DNA from: Antedon mediterranea
Lineage: Eukaryota > Echinodermata > Crinoidea > Comatulida > Antedonidae
Assembly (NCBI RefSeq): GCF_964355755.1
Contig: NC_092678.1
Span: 20,000,922-20,060,921, forward strand
Reading direction: 5' to 3'
DNA length: 60,000 bases
The first letter of the stretch is position 1; each line of letters begins with the position of its first letter. Below, one piece after another: positions 37,801-51,459 of the stretch. Made by a program: the position numbers and the translations under genes. Under the pieces are notes generated by a model, which had not been told where the DNA came from, did not search any database, and worked only from the letters and a program-made list of their open reading frames with translations.

Positions 37801-40800
37801 TGATGTGTCCAAATATGGTAGTGATGTGCCCAAATATGGTAGTGATGTGCCCAAATATGGTAGTGATGTGCCCAAATATGGTAGTGATATTCCCAAATAT
37901 TGTAGTGATATGCCCAAATGGTAGTGATGTGCCCAAATATAGTAGTGATATGCCTATAAATATGGTAGTGATATGCCTATAAATATGGTAGTGATATGAC
38001 ATCATCGTGTTCATATGGGCACACCACCTTTAAAGTTGTTTCCTCTTGACAAGAAACATTTTTTTAGGCCATATCTGAACTTTAATAATTAAATTAACTT
38101 TTAAAATAAAAAAAATTAATTAAATTATTCTTTAATCCATGTGGCAAATCCTGTAAAAGTTTCTTAATTACAGTTTTATCTAAACATCTGTTTACAGAAA
38201 TAACAACTAAACTGTTCATACATTAACAAGAAAAACAAACTAGATAATATCATTACAATATCCAGAATGTTTAATCTTTATTGCTAATTAGTGACTAAGA
38301 TATTTTCTATAGAGTTAGTAGAGATTGCATGTTTTCCTTGTAGGAGCCAACCACCGGTTACAGGTGTATCTGTATTCTGTTCTGTGGACTGACATTAACT
38401 TAATGTTTTATTTATAACAATGTTTACACAGTATTTTTAATCGGAGTAATAGTATGATCTATTGGAGTTATAGTTGAGGTTTAGATTGTTGTTGTACAAG
38501 TTAAAAAGGTGGTTATTGTTTTCTCATTTTTTTTTCTCATGTGTGTGTCAATAGTGCTATATTGGTACAGTATTTTTAACAAGTTTTGTTTAGTATTAAA
38601 TTTAGAAAATTATACACATAATTTCTATGGATCTAATATTCTTATAATTTTATTTAAAGGTGACTTTCCTTTTCCGGATAAATTATCTGAAATAATTATT
38701 AAATATAATAAATGATAACAGATTTCCTCATTTTCAGATTTTATAATATTAATATTGTATATAGAATGGGAAGGTGACTACCCATACCCTCTTTATTTTC
38801 CCTTAACTCCATCCAGCACCGCAGAACTCTATACCCTCTTTAATGCCCCTTAACTCCCCCTTAAAAGCTGAAAGTTTATTTGTGAATGAATCATAGTTGA
38901 GGAATTCTTGTTGTTTGCACAAAACAAACATAATACCATTGAATAAACTTTGAAAAGCCTAAAGCATTTTATTCACAAAATTACTCCACATAAAAATGGT
39001 AACTCCCTAGCTCATGAATATTCTTTAATGGCATTATTTACACTGACCAATCAGCAGATAGTTTTCCGTAGTCTGACAAGAAGTAATGAATTATTCATCA
39101 GATGAGGTAATTGTGTGATGTCATTGCTCCCTCATGCGGATAGTTCTATTCTTGTCTGGTTTTCAGTTGAGTTAGCAGAGTCTACCTGATTTCACTAAGG
39201 TTTTTCAAAATATCTTACAATAATATATGATTAGACGCTGATGTGGACGCCACACTGGTTAGAAAAAGAACAGCACAAAATGTTTGTGATATTATGCTCA
39301 AAATTGAGGCAGACCTTTAGTAAGGCTGCAGAATGGCTTTCTTGGACTTATAAAGATAAGAAAAAACCTGAAGTGAACAGTAATGGAATGATAGTAGCCT
39401 GTGCTAACGGAGGTACGTAAAAAGGATTTTAAAGATTACCTTTTTGATAGCCTACAGTACATCGTTTAGAGCTATACTTAAATCACTGTTGATTGCATCA
39501 CTTTTACCGTCAAGGCACTACAGTATCCACCCATTGTTAATTGATAATTTTTTCTAATTAGAAATATTTTTATAAGCTACTAGGAATTTTTTTATTAGAT
39601 TTCTTCCCTTGGCAGCTGTTGATTTAAAAAAATGATAATTGATTCTTGGATGTGTTGTTAGGCGTCATGTGATACAAAGTGCACTGCATTAATTATCTTT
39701 TCTATCAGTCTATTAAATACATGCTTTTAATTTTTGCTTGGAATACAGTAGTGGGTGTAGCTTTTTTTGTCTCATACTAATTTTTATGTTGTGTATTTAA
39801 ATGCAGGGAGGGTCAAACATGTTATTGTTTATTTTGTTTATTATAAAGTACAGGTAAACAGGGTACCTGTATAATATGCTAATTATTATTACTCTCACAA
39901 GTTGATTGGTTGTTTGTTATGTTTTTCCTTGTACAATTGTTGTTCAGAGTAATAATATTATATACTATTATTATTATATTAAATATTTAATTAAGTTTAA
40001 ACAATATATAATTAGTAGAAACTGCACTCAATTAACATCAAACAAATGCGCGCAAAATATTGTGAGTAACAAACGCCGTAATAATTTATACCAGATTTTG
40101 TGATACAATTGCTTATTTATTGTTTTTTTTGTACACTACAATTGTAATACAGTAAATTATATTATAATTTTACACAATTATTATTATACTAGTGTAAACA
40201 AATTTATAATTAGTAGGAACTGAACTTTGTCAATTGACATCAAACAAACACGCGCCAAATATTGTGAGTAACCAATGTTGAAATAATTCATACCGGGCGG
40301 CGGATTTGGTGATACAATTGTTATTTTAAAAATTCAATAATAACTACTGTAAGTAGCTTACTGGAATGTCTCTATAATGAAGGTGATTTTACACAATATT
40401 ACCCTCAAAGTTGCGTAATTAAAATCCTATTATTACTCGTTTTCTTAACAATCGCATCTTACACATGATTTCTCAAATTTCTCTATTTTAATCATTTCAA
40501 CATGAGTACTTACAATAAACAATTAAGTTATTGTAACCCAGGGTCACTTTCAGGTGACCTTTCACAGTTTTAATCCACTGTTAAAACTATTGTTTAAAGT
40601 GGTATTCAATTGTATAACATTTTGGAGGGAATTCATAGTCCTTTTCCTGTGTTGACACTACTGTCGATGTTTAAGAGCATTAAAAGATTTAAATGCCACA
40701 CCTGGTAGTTCAGTAGATTTAATATCAGTGTCTCGGAATATACAGCTGTACGTTCTGTAGATTAATTACATTATACTAATATTTACTCATATTCACTTAT

Positions 40801-43800
40801 TGTAACAATACTATCTACATCAGTTAAAATACTTCATTAGTAGCAGTAAAATATAATATTTCATAATAGTACAGATTGGAACACTTTAATTATTTTTGTC
40901 AAAGATTCATTTACTTTGCAACTCATAAAGGCATTCTACTGTACCATTTCTACAATATTAATTGTACTTACCTAAAACTCTGTAAATTTAATATGAAATT
41001 TTAACAGAATACTGTATTGTAAGTGTAACATTCACATTTATTTCTGAGTAAATACATTAGAATCCCTATTGGGGACACCTTCATTCAAGACCAAACAAAT
41101 TATCTCCTTAATACTGTAGAGGTGGAAAGGAAAATTCCTGGAAAGGTGACAACCATATTGTACAGTAGTATTGATATTACAGACTGTAGCCTACTGTATA
41201 TTAATTTCGAAATGTCCCCATAATAAATGCATGGTTCTACCGCATCTGATATGTTGATGAAGTCATTGCCAGGAAATAAAGTACTAATCTAATACAACTA
41301 TAATGACCTTATTAATAAAAATAATTACTGTACATGATTAACATTATACTAGTCTATTCTCACTTTGACTTTGTCCATAAAAAATTACCTAAACATTATG
41401 TTATTTTTTAACTGGCTGTTGATTGAATTTTTAACGATGTCCTTGATTTAGATGACAGGTTTTTAAAATCATTGCCAAATATCTCTATCAAAATTATCTT
41501 TAACCTAAATTAGTAACTGGTACATTTCTTAGTCATTTAAAAACAGAATGATAGCCCATAGTTTCAACTAAATCTTGGTACATGTAGAACAATTGAGGTG
41601 TCATGGATAGAAGTATTAATGACTGTAAACATTTGTTGTGCATATACAGTATTTTGGTTTAAGCATTTACAATGTCCTGTAGTTATGTTATGACTGTTTT
41701 ATTTGCGACATGCTTCAATTTGTTTATAAGGATAAAAAAATGCTGTTTTCCCATCATGTGGTTTTACAGTTACTGTAGTTTCCCAAGAAACACAGGGAAA
41801 GTTTTCTGTGAGTCATTTTTAAAAGTATCTGTTTTATTGAACTATTCAATTATTATTTAATGTTAAAAAAGTGTTCAACAAATTTAAAAGATTTTCTAGT
41901 CTTGTGGCTGTTTTTGATTGCGACATGTTCTAATTTTTTCCCATGTGTGATTTATAATCTGCTTAAAAATACAAGAAACTGGTTGCCCATCATGTGACTC
42001 TAGTTGCCCAATTTGGAAAGGTTTTTGCGGGTCATGCCTAAATTATTAACATAGAGATAGTGTTATTTAACTAGAGAGGCCCTTGTATATAAAAGTGTTT
42101 AGTATTCAACAAATTGAAAATGTTGTCTTGAGACTTATAGAAATATCAGACAAGATCAGGTGAGACATTTTGCAACAGGGCTGGAAATGACATAAGAGCT
42201 TCATCTACAGTACTTCCAAGTGACTTCTTAAACTTTCTTTCTCCTTTCACAATTCAAAGTTAAATTTCTTATCATTTTAGCCCACAAGTACTGCACATGT
42301 TTTATAGACTGATATGCTTTTTTTTTCTGTGTGTTTTAACTCTTACCAGTTGGTCTGACCTGGTCCAGTTTGACGTGACTCAATTGTGTCGTGTCAGTTC
42401 TAGCTGAGAGGGCCTAGCTATGGGAGGTTGTCAGAAATGAGTCACAGAAAGTTGACGAAACGTCAAATTTGTTAAATTAACTTTAAAGACCCTGTAGTTA
42501 TCATGGCAGTACTGTCGATGATTAACATACAGTCTTGGGCTCCCTGCTGCTAATTAGCATAAGGTTTTTATTCAAATGTACGCCCTGGGTGTTTTGTTGT
42601 TGAAGGATTTTGGCAAGAAGCAGGACTTCTCGATGAATAAGATCTTGATTTGGTTAAGGGTTGTTTAATGAAGCCTGCATTAATATAAGTTTGTTGGCCA
42701 GTGTCTGGAAATTTGTCAAGTTTTGGATTGAAATAAAAGATGTCTATCACGGTAGCCTTAATACGTTATTTTATAAGGGTGTGTATAGTTAAACTAAAAC
42801 GAAAAAAAAATCATGTCATATTTTTGCTATCACTAACTACAGTAGAGAAACATGTACTGTAGACATACTGTAACTGTACATATTGGGAATTGAATGTTTA
42901 TTAATTATTCTATTATAATTAATAATTTCTTGAGGTACCCCGAATCAGAGGACACCCCTACGGGTATAAAGTGGATAGATTCCTTTGAAATGATCCAAGA
43001 AAAATATGGTCTAAGTTCCAAGTTCAACTTTATTTATCCACGGAGACCCAGATCAACACAAGATTGTTCTTTCCTGGGACTGTTTAACAACCCCTATTCA
43101 GAGGGACAGACACCCATATTAAGAAGACACTTTAATGAGTTCAACCTTATTAGAGGTTCTATAAAAAGTAATGTTTATTTAAATATGTTTCAATTTTTTT
43201 TTTAATATTTTGTTTTGACTTTCTCTTTATTTAGTACATATTTTAATTTTATGAAATCTGCAAATTTGTTAACACCTTTTTGGTGATTGGATTAAATAGG
43301 TTTAACTTTTATTGTATACCTGCCAAATGGTGTCCTGAGGTAAACTTTATATTGTTGTTGTTTTACAAAGAAACTGACGTGTAATTGACGTCATCGTTGC
43401 ACACAAACAGAGATTCCAACTGTTACAATAACCGAGCACAGTTTGAAGTACCTGTGTAGCGATAAAAATAAGTTAAATATTAATGTCTTGCTTTATCAAC
43501 TTTGATTTCAGTTTCAGGTCCTTTTAAACTACTATTCATTTATGTTAAACAATTTAATTTGAAATTGAATCATACTAACTACTCAAAATAAATTTGAAAA
43601 TTTAATTGTAAGATGTTTGTAGTGGAAATTTTATTTTCAGGTAAATTATACTGCAGAAAGTTGTTTAAAAATTCAACCCAGACTTAACTTAATTTGTTTC
43701 TTGATAGTTTGTGAAAATATTCTTCTTGTTCTCCAACTACTACTGTAGTTCTTACTGTTGTTTTAAATTTTAAATAAGATTATAAGATTTTTGTCCAATG

Positions 43801-46800
43801 CTTGCTTGCAGTAAGCATGTAGGTTTGGGGTTGGTTAACATACTAGTATTGCTATTTGGTTGGATCTTTCTTTTGTAAACACATTGAGACTATGACATAT
43901 TTTATTAAATATGATCATGTTGATGAGAACGTTCTTTAAGTCTGTCCCCATCCCCTCTTGGCAACTATAAGTATTTTTCTACCAAATGTATGCATAATTC
44001 CAGCGCAATCCTACCCCACTCAAGTTCGTTTCACTTCCCTTCTTGCCATCGCTTTGTTACTTTCCACACAATATAAAACACATTTTTTTCTATGTGGCCG
44101 TAAATAATAAACATGTGTTTGTCGTGGGAATTAGCTTCCCAAGAAATTATAATTCGGAAGTTTGAAAATAGATTGTATCAAGAATAATACGATGTTCGAT
44201 TTTCTTCCCATAGAGGCCTTTTAAATATTAAAAATAAATGTTTAAGTACTTTATCAAATTAATTAGCTAGTTCTGTAAATTATTTTAACTAGCTACAACA
44301 GTGTTCTGTAAAGTCTGTTAGCTACTGTAGCTAACAGAAATCTTTTGTAATCCGTCACTGTTTAATAAGTACTGTAACTTATAGTCTGTTAGCTAGCTAA
44401 ATTTGATTTCTACAAAGTGACTACAGTATACTAGGTAGTGCTCTGTAATGTCTGGTAGTGTTCTGTAAAGTTTGTTAATTTGCTACAGAAATTATTCTGT
44501 AAAGTTTGTTAACTAACTACAGAGAGTGTTCTGTAAAGTGTGTTAACTTGCTACAGAAAGTGTTCTGTAAAGTTTGTTAACTTGCTACAAAAAGTGTTCT
44601 GTAAAGTTTGTTAACTAGCTACAGAGAGTGTTCTGTAAGTGTGTTAACTAGCTACAGAGAGTGATCTACCTATAGTTTCTGTATGGTCTGTGAAAACTAG
44701 CTAAATGTAGAGTGTTCTGCAAAAACTAGCATTATGTACTTGTTTGTAGAATGCTGTATAGTTGCTAGCTACAGGTAGTGTTCTGTAAAGTCAGTAACCA
44801 GCTACTGGCAGTATCAGATGGTGTTCTGTTGTAGATATGATAAAGGTGGGAAGAGAACCATTTACCAACTTCAATCTTTATCCAGTAATGAGAGACCATT
44901 GGGTGAATCCTAGGATATGAACCCATTCATAATGTAGGGTGTAACTTTGACCATCCTTTTATTGTCAACTCATTGTTCTCTATCCAGCCTATTGTTTTCC
45001 CTCTTCTAATTGAACAATCATTGTATTGTATTAAGCTTCTATATCCATAAGGTATTTGTAAGCTTCCCTTTTAGTTCATTCCTTTTTTTCCTAAGCTAGA
45101 ACAAGGAAGAAACGAAACTGTACTCAACACATCAATTAACAGTTTCTCTTTGATAGGAGCACTTCGTGCCATGTTGATAATTGATCCAAGTTTTGTCAAA
45201 CCAATTTTATAGAATTTCAAACGTGTGTTAAGTATTTTATTAAAGTTTTGAATTATGAAGTTTGTAAAATCTAGGTGTAGATTATGCGGATGGGTTAAAG
45301 AAAAGTTGGAACAAGTTTCAAAAGGTAAGGTTGCTGTGTAATTTAGAGTATGTAAATTGTATTCAAATTTAAAAAGTATTTGTCAACATCCTATAAATTA
45401 CTTATTAAAGTTGATAGTTATTGTACTATTAACAACTGTTGCTGTTTTTATAGTACTGTTGAACCACTATTAAAGAAACACACATAGCAGAGTCCCCGTT
45501 AATAGGAATGTTCCAATGGAGGAGTTCTACGATTCATAAGTTATTTAATGTTCTGTTCTTTATGATTTTGAGAGGCTAAGAAATACATTATTAATGCTAA
45601 GTTTACAATAAGTGTTGATACTCTGGTTTTAAATTAGGAATGTTTACTAAGTTTTATAGAGTTTTTTTAGTTTTTTTTCAGAAACAAGCATTGGGTTGGC
45701 CCAAAACTTATAGTAAATTAAACTTTAAGAAAATAGAGAGTTTGTGGTTTTCTGGAAGTTCTTGTAGTGGTTTCTATTTAGTGGTTTCTGGATGTGAAAG
45801 GCCATTTGTATCAGTTACAGTAATTAACATCTTTCTATATAGTATCATCAGTGTTTCATTAAACCTACAGTTAATCTTATTAAAAAAGTTTTACTTTATC
45901 CTCCATAATAAATAACAGTAATGCCACACGTTGAAGTCGATACACGAAATGAATATCGGAAAAATTATAACACTTTTCGAGTGTACTTTAATCCAATTAC
46001 CTTTCCAACCAAAACACTGTCGTACGATCAAATTTAAATCAAACAATTTCATATGTTTCTTCAGCCTAGTTTTACTTTTCAAATCAGTGTTATTAGTAAA
46101 TTGGCAAAAGTTGTTGTTTAATAAGGAGTAGGGGAGAAATAAAAAATTAACTGTTTCCCTTTTTATCTACATAATTATGTTAATTTATTAAATTTACAAA
46201 TAACAGCTAATTCAATTAATAATATTTTATCATGTTTCTCTTTTAGTATGTTTTCCGAATTTTCTGAGGATATTGATTTTGTACTAATTCAATAACTCTT
46301 GTTGTTTTAAAGTTGTGAGGTATTTAGTCAAGGTTAATAACTTTCAAAAGAAACCTACAGTATAAAGAGTGTCTCTTTAATATTTCTTTACTAAATGATA
46401 TTTTGAAAATAGATTTCTTTTCAATGCCAAACAATTAAATGTAAAAGGTGTACCAATAAAGTTTATTACTGTCCAGTATGTTTTTCGAAAAGTTAAAATA
46501 TGCTATATTTAATATGTTAATGTACTATAAGTTTAGCAGGCAGCCACCTTTAACTGATAGGTAACTAATTTAGTAGCGATGGCCTTATTTTAAAAATATA
46601 TTAAAACCGTAGTCTGTAAGAAAGTAAAAATACTTATTTTATATGTTTACACTTTTGTAAAATGATGTGAATGTCTATTACCAGTTGATTACTTATTTTA
46701 ACATGATACAGTTTCTGAAAAAATATCCGCCTTTTCTCTGACGTTCAGGAAACTGCAATTCAATTGCAGTTAGGGCTGAATGAATGAAGGACAGGAAATG

Positions 46801-49800
46801 TACAATATGTTTACAGTCTATTGTGTTGGGCAGAGTCCAAAGAACTACTGTAGTAAAAAACGCATGCTTATTTTACTGTATGACTATTTGCTGTGTCCAG
46901 TTTCATATTTAACCGGTCTTTTCTTCTAAACTGAGGCTAGCCTCATTTTAAGTTTTTTCCGCCAACTGACACTACAGACTGACAACCTGTGCTGTAGTTA
47001 CCAATTATGTACAGTACAGTAGTGATAGGGTTATGAAACTGTATTTTTGTATTTTTTAAGCTTTAATTAACAGTCATCATACTTACTGTACAGTACATCT
47101 CCAGTAAACCACAGACTGATCCCACAGAAAATATGTTTTTGTAGTTACTCTATACAACTCTACAGTATACTCTAAGATCCTGGTTGCAAGATTCTACAGT
47201 TTTAGTACACATTACTGTATATTTTTTATTTTTTTATGTAATGAACAAACAATTAGTAAATAAAAAAACAAACAAATTTGTTGTTTTCAATCTATGATTA
47301 TTTTATAGCTGATACTAAAGGAGTTCTCATGGTCATATAATCCTGTCTGGACTAAGGAGTTCACCCACAACCTGTGGTGCAGTACTCGCCTACACAAAAA
47401 ACAATTTGATTAAACGACGTCAATAATAATTGTATGAAGGTGTATTGGAATGTAAAATCCTACAGTATTTTGTAAATTATATAGTAAATTTAGTTAGTAT
47501 TTTACCATTTTCTTCCAAACAAATTTAGTAAATTAATGGAAACATTGTCACACTTTTTTCTTGCCATAACAGCTTCCGATTCCTAAGTGATTTGTAACAG
47601 TCTCCGCTGCAAAGTCCACATTCATTAAATGTTGTTTAAATAAATCTACAGTAGAGAATGTTCAAGCAAAATGTACTTGTTATTGTACTGAACATCTTAT
47701 TTTTTTTCAAGATTTTTAATCTGTAAATTACAGTAAAACTAAGTGATTTACTAAGTGATTTGTAACAGTCTCCGCTGCAAAGTCCACATTCATTAAATGT
47801 TGTTTAAATAAATCTACAGTAGAGAATGTTCAAGAAAAATGTACTTGTTATTGTACTGAACATCTTATTTTTTTTCAAGATTTTTAATCTGTAATACAGT
47901 AAAACTGCTATTAAGGAGACACCTTCAGGACCCAACACATTGTGCCCATTAAGAAGGGTGTTAAAACATATATTTCTCCATGTTGATTTTACAGAAAGTG
48001 ACCCTTTTATAGCGGTCCCACTGAATAGGGACATCCCAAGAAGAGATTTTACTGTAAAAACACAATACATTATTTTCTTTTGAACATGTTATTGTTATAC
48101 TTGTCATCATTTTCTTTAAATACAATCTCAATCAGTTCTCCTTAACAGACAATTAAGGAAACATTACCACGTGCTGAAACAATTTATTCTCGATCATGTG
48201 ACACAAATATTGGGTGGAGTACACTGATTGTATTTCCTTATTGACTGTAATTGTGAAAGTCCAACGATCTATAGCTGCTGTTTCTGTCGCCAATGTAGTC
48301 CTTGTTTCGTAAGATCGACCTGATATGCATGTAAATTTTAGCATGCAGTATTTAAAAAAAAAAACTGTGACGATGCCTTTGGACATTTATCAGCTGCAGA
48401 AAGCCCTGCATTTGTCAGGTGATTGCGGATATGGTGCGTGCAAGTTGTTTTATATGTTGTTGCAAATATATTTATTACCTTACTGTATAACTACGATAGT
48501 TTTTAGCTTCTGTATTTGACTGATTGAAACAATGTGCTAGGCCATTCAGTTTGCTTTGAGTTGTCTGTTATAAGAAAAGTGTATAGGATTTAAGCTCTGT
48601 CTACACTATCAAACTTTATGTGTAAAAACATATGATGTGCTGCCCAATGGACATGATGATGTCATATCACTTCCATATTTGGGCACATTGTACTAGTTTG
48701 ATAGTGTGGAAAGGCTTCTCCCCATAACATAGAGTTTGCATGGGATTTTTGTGTACATGTATTTAAACTTGCTACTGTAGGATATTTTAGCTTTGGTTGG
48801 ATTTGACTGATTGAAGCAATGGAGTGCACATAGGCCAGTCAGTTTGCTAGAGTAGTTGTATTGTATAAAGTATTATAGGCTTGAATTGAATAAGAGAGAT
48901 GACGACAACACATATCTATGAATAGGATTCTGTATCATGTTGATGGACAATTTTCCATATGGGAAATTCCATAAATGTGCTAAGCTGCAGTATGAGGTCA
49001 TTTTTTGTCATCTCTCTAAGATGTCTTCCTTATCACAAAAACTGTTTAGAAGCACACCATTATGATAAGCGACAGTCAAATGTAATAAAAAACACATTGT
49101 ACATCACCTCACTGTAGCAAAACTCCCGAGTATACAGTTCAATACCAGAGAACACTATCAAAACAAAACACAAGGGTTGACAAGCTATTTTTGCTAGTGG
49201 ATGTTAAAGACCTTATAATGGATATTCACATGTTTGACTGTTTACAGTACAGTAATATTAATGAGGGGAAAAACGATTCTAATTTTCTATTTTGGTTTAC
49301 AAACTGTGTCGTAAATCCTGCGAATAATGATAGTAATGTTGCACACTTCCTGGTTGCACAAGCAATAAAAAAGATGTTAACGTATCAAAGATGACGTATT
49401 TTAAAGATCGAATTGAAACTTCTAAGACATATTATAACACAATTAATAAAAACACGCCCCAATGATAGTCTCACTGAATTTTTATTTTCTATGAAGTTAT
49501 TCTTCAAATCGTAAACAAGGTCAAACTGTAACAGATGTTTTACGATTTACTAACGTTTTCGTTAAAATAAAAACTGTTTAAAATGTATCCGATGGACAAA
49601 ATCCAGTATGCTAAATATTAAATTTGATTGGTTAGAAATCTAAATTTGTGATGCTTTGTAACGTAATCGTTATACACTAAACGTACATTGCGCTTCCATA
49701 ATAGAACAAAAGCTGGTCAGTGTCATAAGATGTTGTTTTTCCACTACAGTTATCCTGGTTCGGACATGGAGTTGTCCTGACGTACTATATGAACAGCATT

Positions 49801-51418
49801 ACTGTAGAGCTTTTGTTAAGTGAATACAGTACTCCACAAAAATTTTTTTTGTTCAAAAAATATTGTTCATATTTGGAATTTAACGTTGCCTATATTAAAT
49901 TAATTTCAATTTTATTTTAGATTGCAACTACACATGTCATTACAAATGCGTAAAAGTGAATACAGTACTCCATTTTTTTTTTTCAAAAAATATTGTTCAT
50001 ATTTGGAATTTAACGTTGCCTATATTAAATTAATTTCAATTTTATTTTAGATTGCAACTACACATGTCATTACAAATGCGTAAAAGACGTCAGACTTGGA
50101 TGCAAGAAGACGCAAGAATTCCGAGACCAATATGAAGAAGAGGATACAGACGGTGGATTCACAAATGTAGCGCAGACAACGGTAGTTCCATCTAAGGTAC
50201 CCGTTGTTAGTACTCAAAGCTTTTTGTTTTACAAAATAAAATAAGTAATAATTTCAATAGTAGATACTTAGTGTACCCAAGCAACTTTAGTGTTAACTCA
50301 AGCGAATACCAAGGTTGACCGGACACATTTCTAAAAGTTTGCCAGACTAGAAAACTCGGACAAACTGCAGCAAACTAGTTTGCTAAGGTTTTGGAACAAC
50401 TCAGCCAATCAAGTGACAGATCTATAGTCATGTGTTAGAATTGCCAACATTTAGGATGAGACTAATAGTCCCCAAAAACTTCACCCAACTGTCGAGAATT
50501 GTTAGATAACACAATTGGTTGTAGTAATAAGAGAACCATTTGTGCGAATTCATAATTTATTTTCAATAACTTGTGTTAACAAAATTATGAAATTCAAATC
50601 TAATCATTTAAGATCAGAAACCTTGGCACAATTAATACAGTAATATTCAGTCTCCAGTTGGATTATTCCAAACTAAAAAATAGAAGTTTCAATTATACCA
50701 TATGATTTTATTTGAGGCTGTGATTGGTTGTTTGCTGGTCACCTGATAATGTCAATGGCCCAAGCTCTTCCTGTTATACAATTTTCAAATGATGCAATTT
50801 ACTTATCTACAGTACACATGCTCAGTAGAACTACTAACATACCTGACAGATTATATAATTGGTATACTGTACTGTAATTGAGTGAACAAAAAAAAAACGT
50901 ACAGTAAAGATCTACCATTACTTTTCAGTAACAATAACAGTACCCTGAACTCGGACCAAAAACCATATTATTATAATAATTATATTATGTTGTCATTCCA
51001 TACAATTACAACAATACCTTATCCTTAATCTTACTTTATCCTATATGTAATATATAAAAGTAAATCATATACATACTGAAAAAGTGAAAAAAAGGATGAC
51101 AATACAATGATTAATTAACATGTTTTGCCCAGCCTAGGAATTAGGATACATAGTATTTGATGTAATATTTATTTTTATTTTTATTTTCCTTTTTTTGCAG
51201 ATCCCTGTTGGTGTTTGCTCTCCGTTGTTGACACGGGACCAATTAAAGAAAAGAATTGATATGTACAACTCAAATGCGGATGGGACAGCCATCACTTTGG
51301 TAAGGTTTCTTCGCCTCTTTGGAACAGACTTCCACTTTATGTCAACATTCACCCGCTTTTATTTTCAACCTGTTATTGGTGTTTTACACTGTTGGTTTGA
51401 TATAAAGAATAAAAAAAT

Positions 51419-51459
<41 letters not shown>

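Larger units (their letters stand above)
25888..50050 (+). other. 24-kb first coding intron of the RASSF gene
   Basis: The intron is AT-rich and carries MITEs, SINEs and tandem repeats listed separately, plus six candidate alternative first exons (32694, 37315, 39241, 42894, 45255, 48373). CRE palindromes TGACGTCA occur at 36994-37001 and 43386-43393. Stretches not named elsewhere (about 26.8-28.0, 28.7-30.9, 31.4-32.6, 33.9-36.9, 39.5-42.8, 43.4-44.2 and 46-47.5 kb) show no feature I can support. Confidence 0.7.

Noticed and set aside
37708-38014. Four overlapping open frames with repeating peptides
   Set aside because: They are a by-product of the 21-bp repeat inside a MITE.
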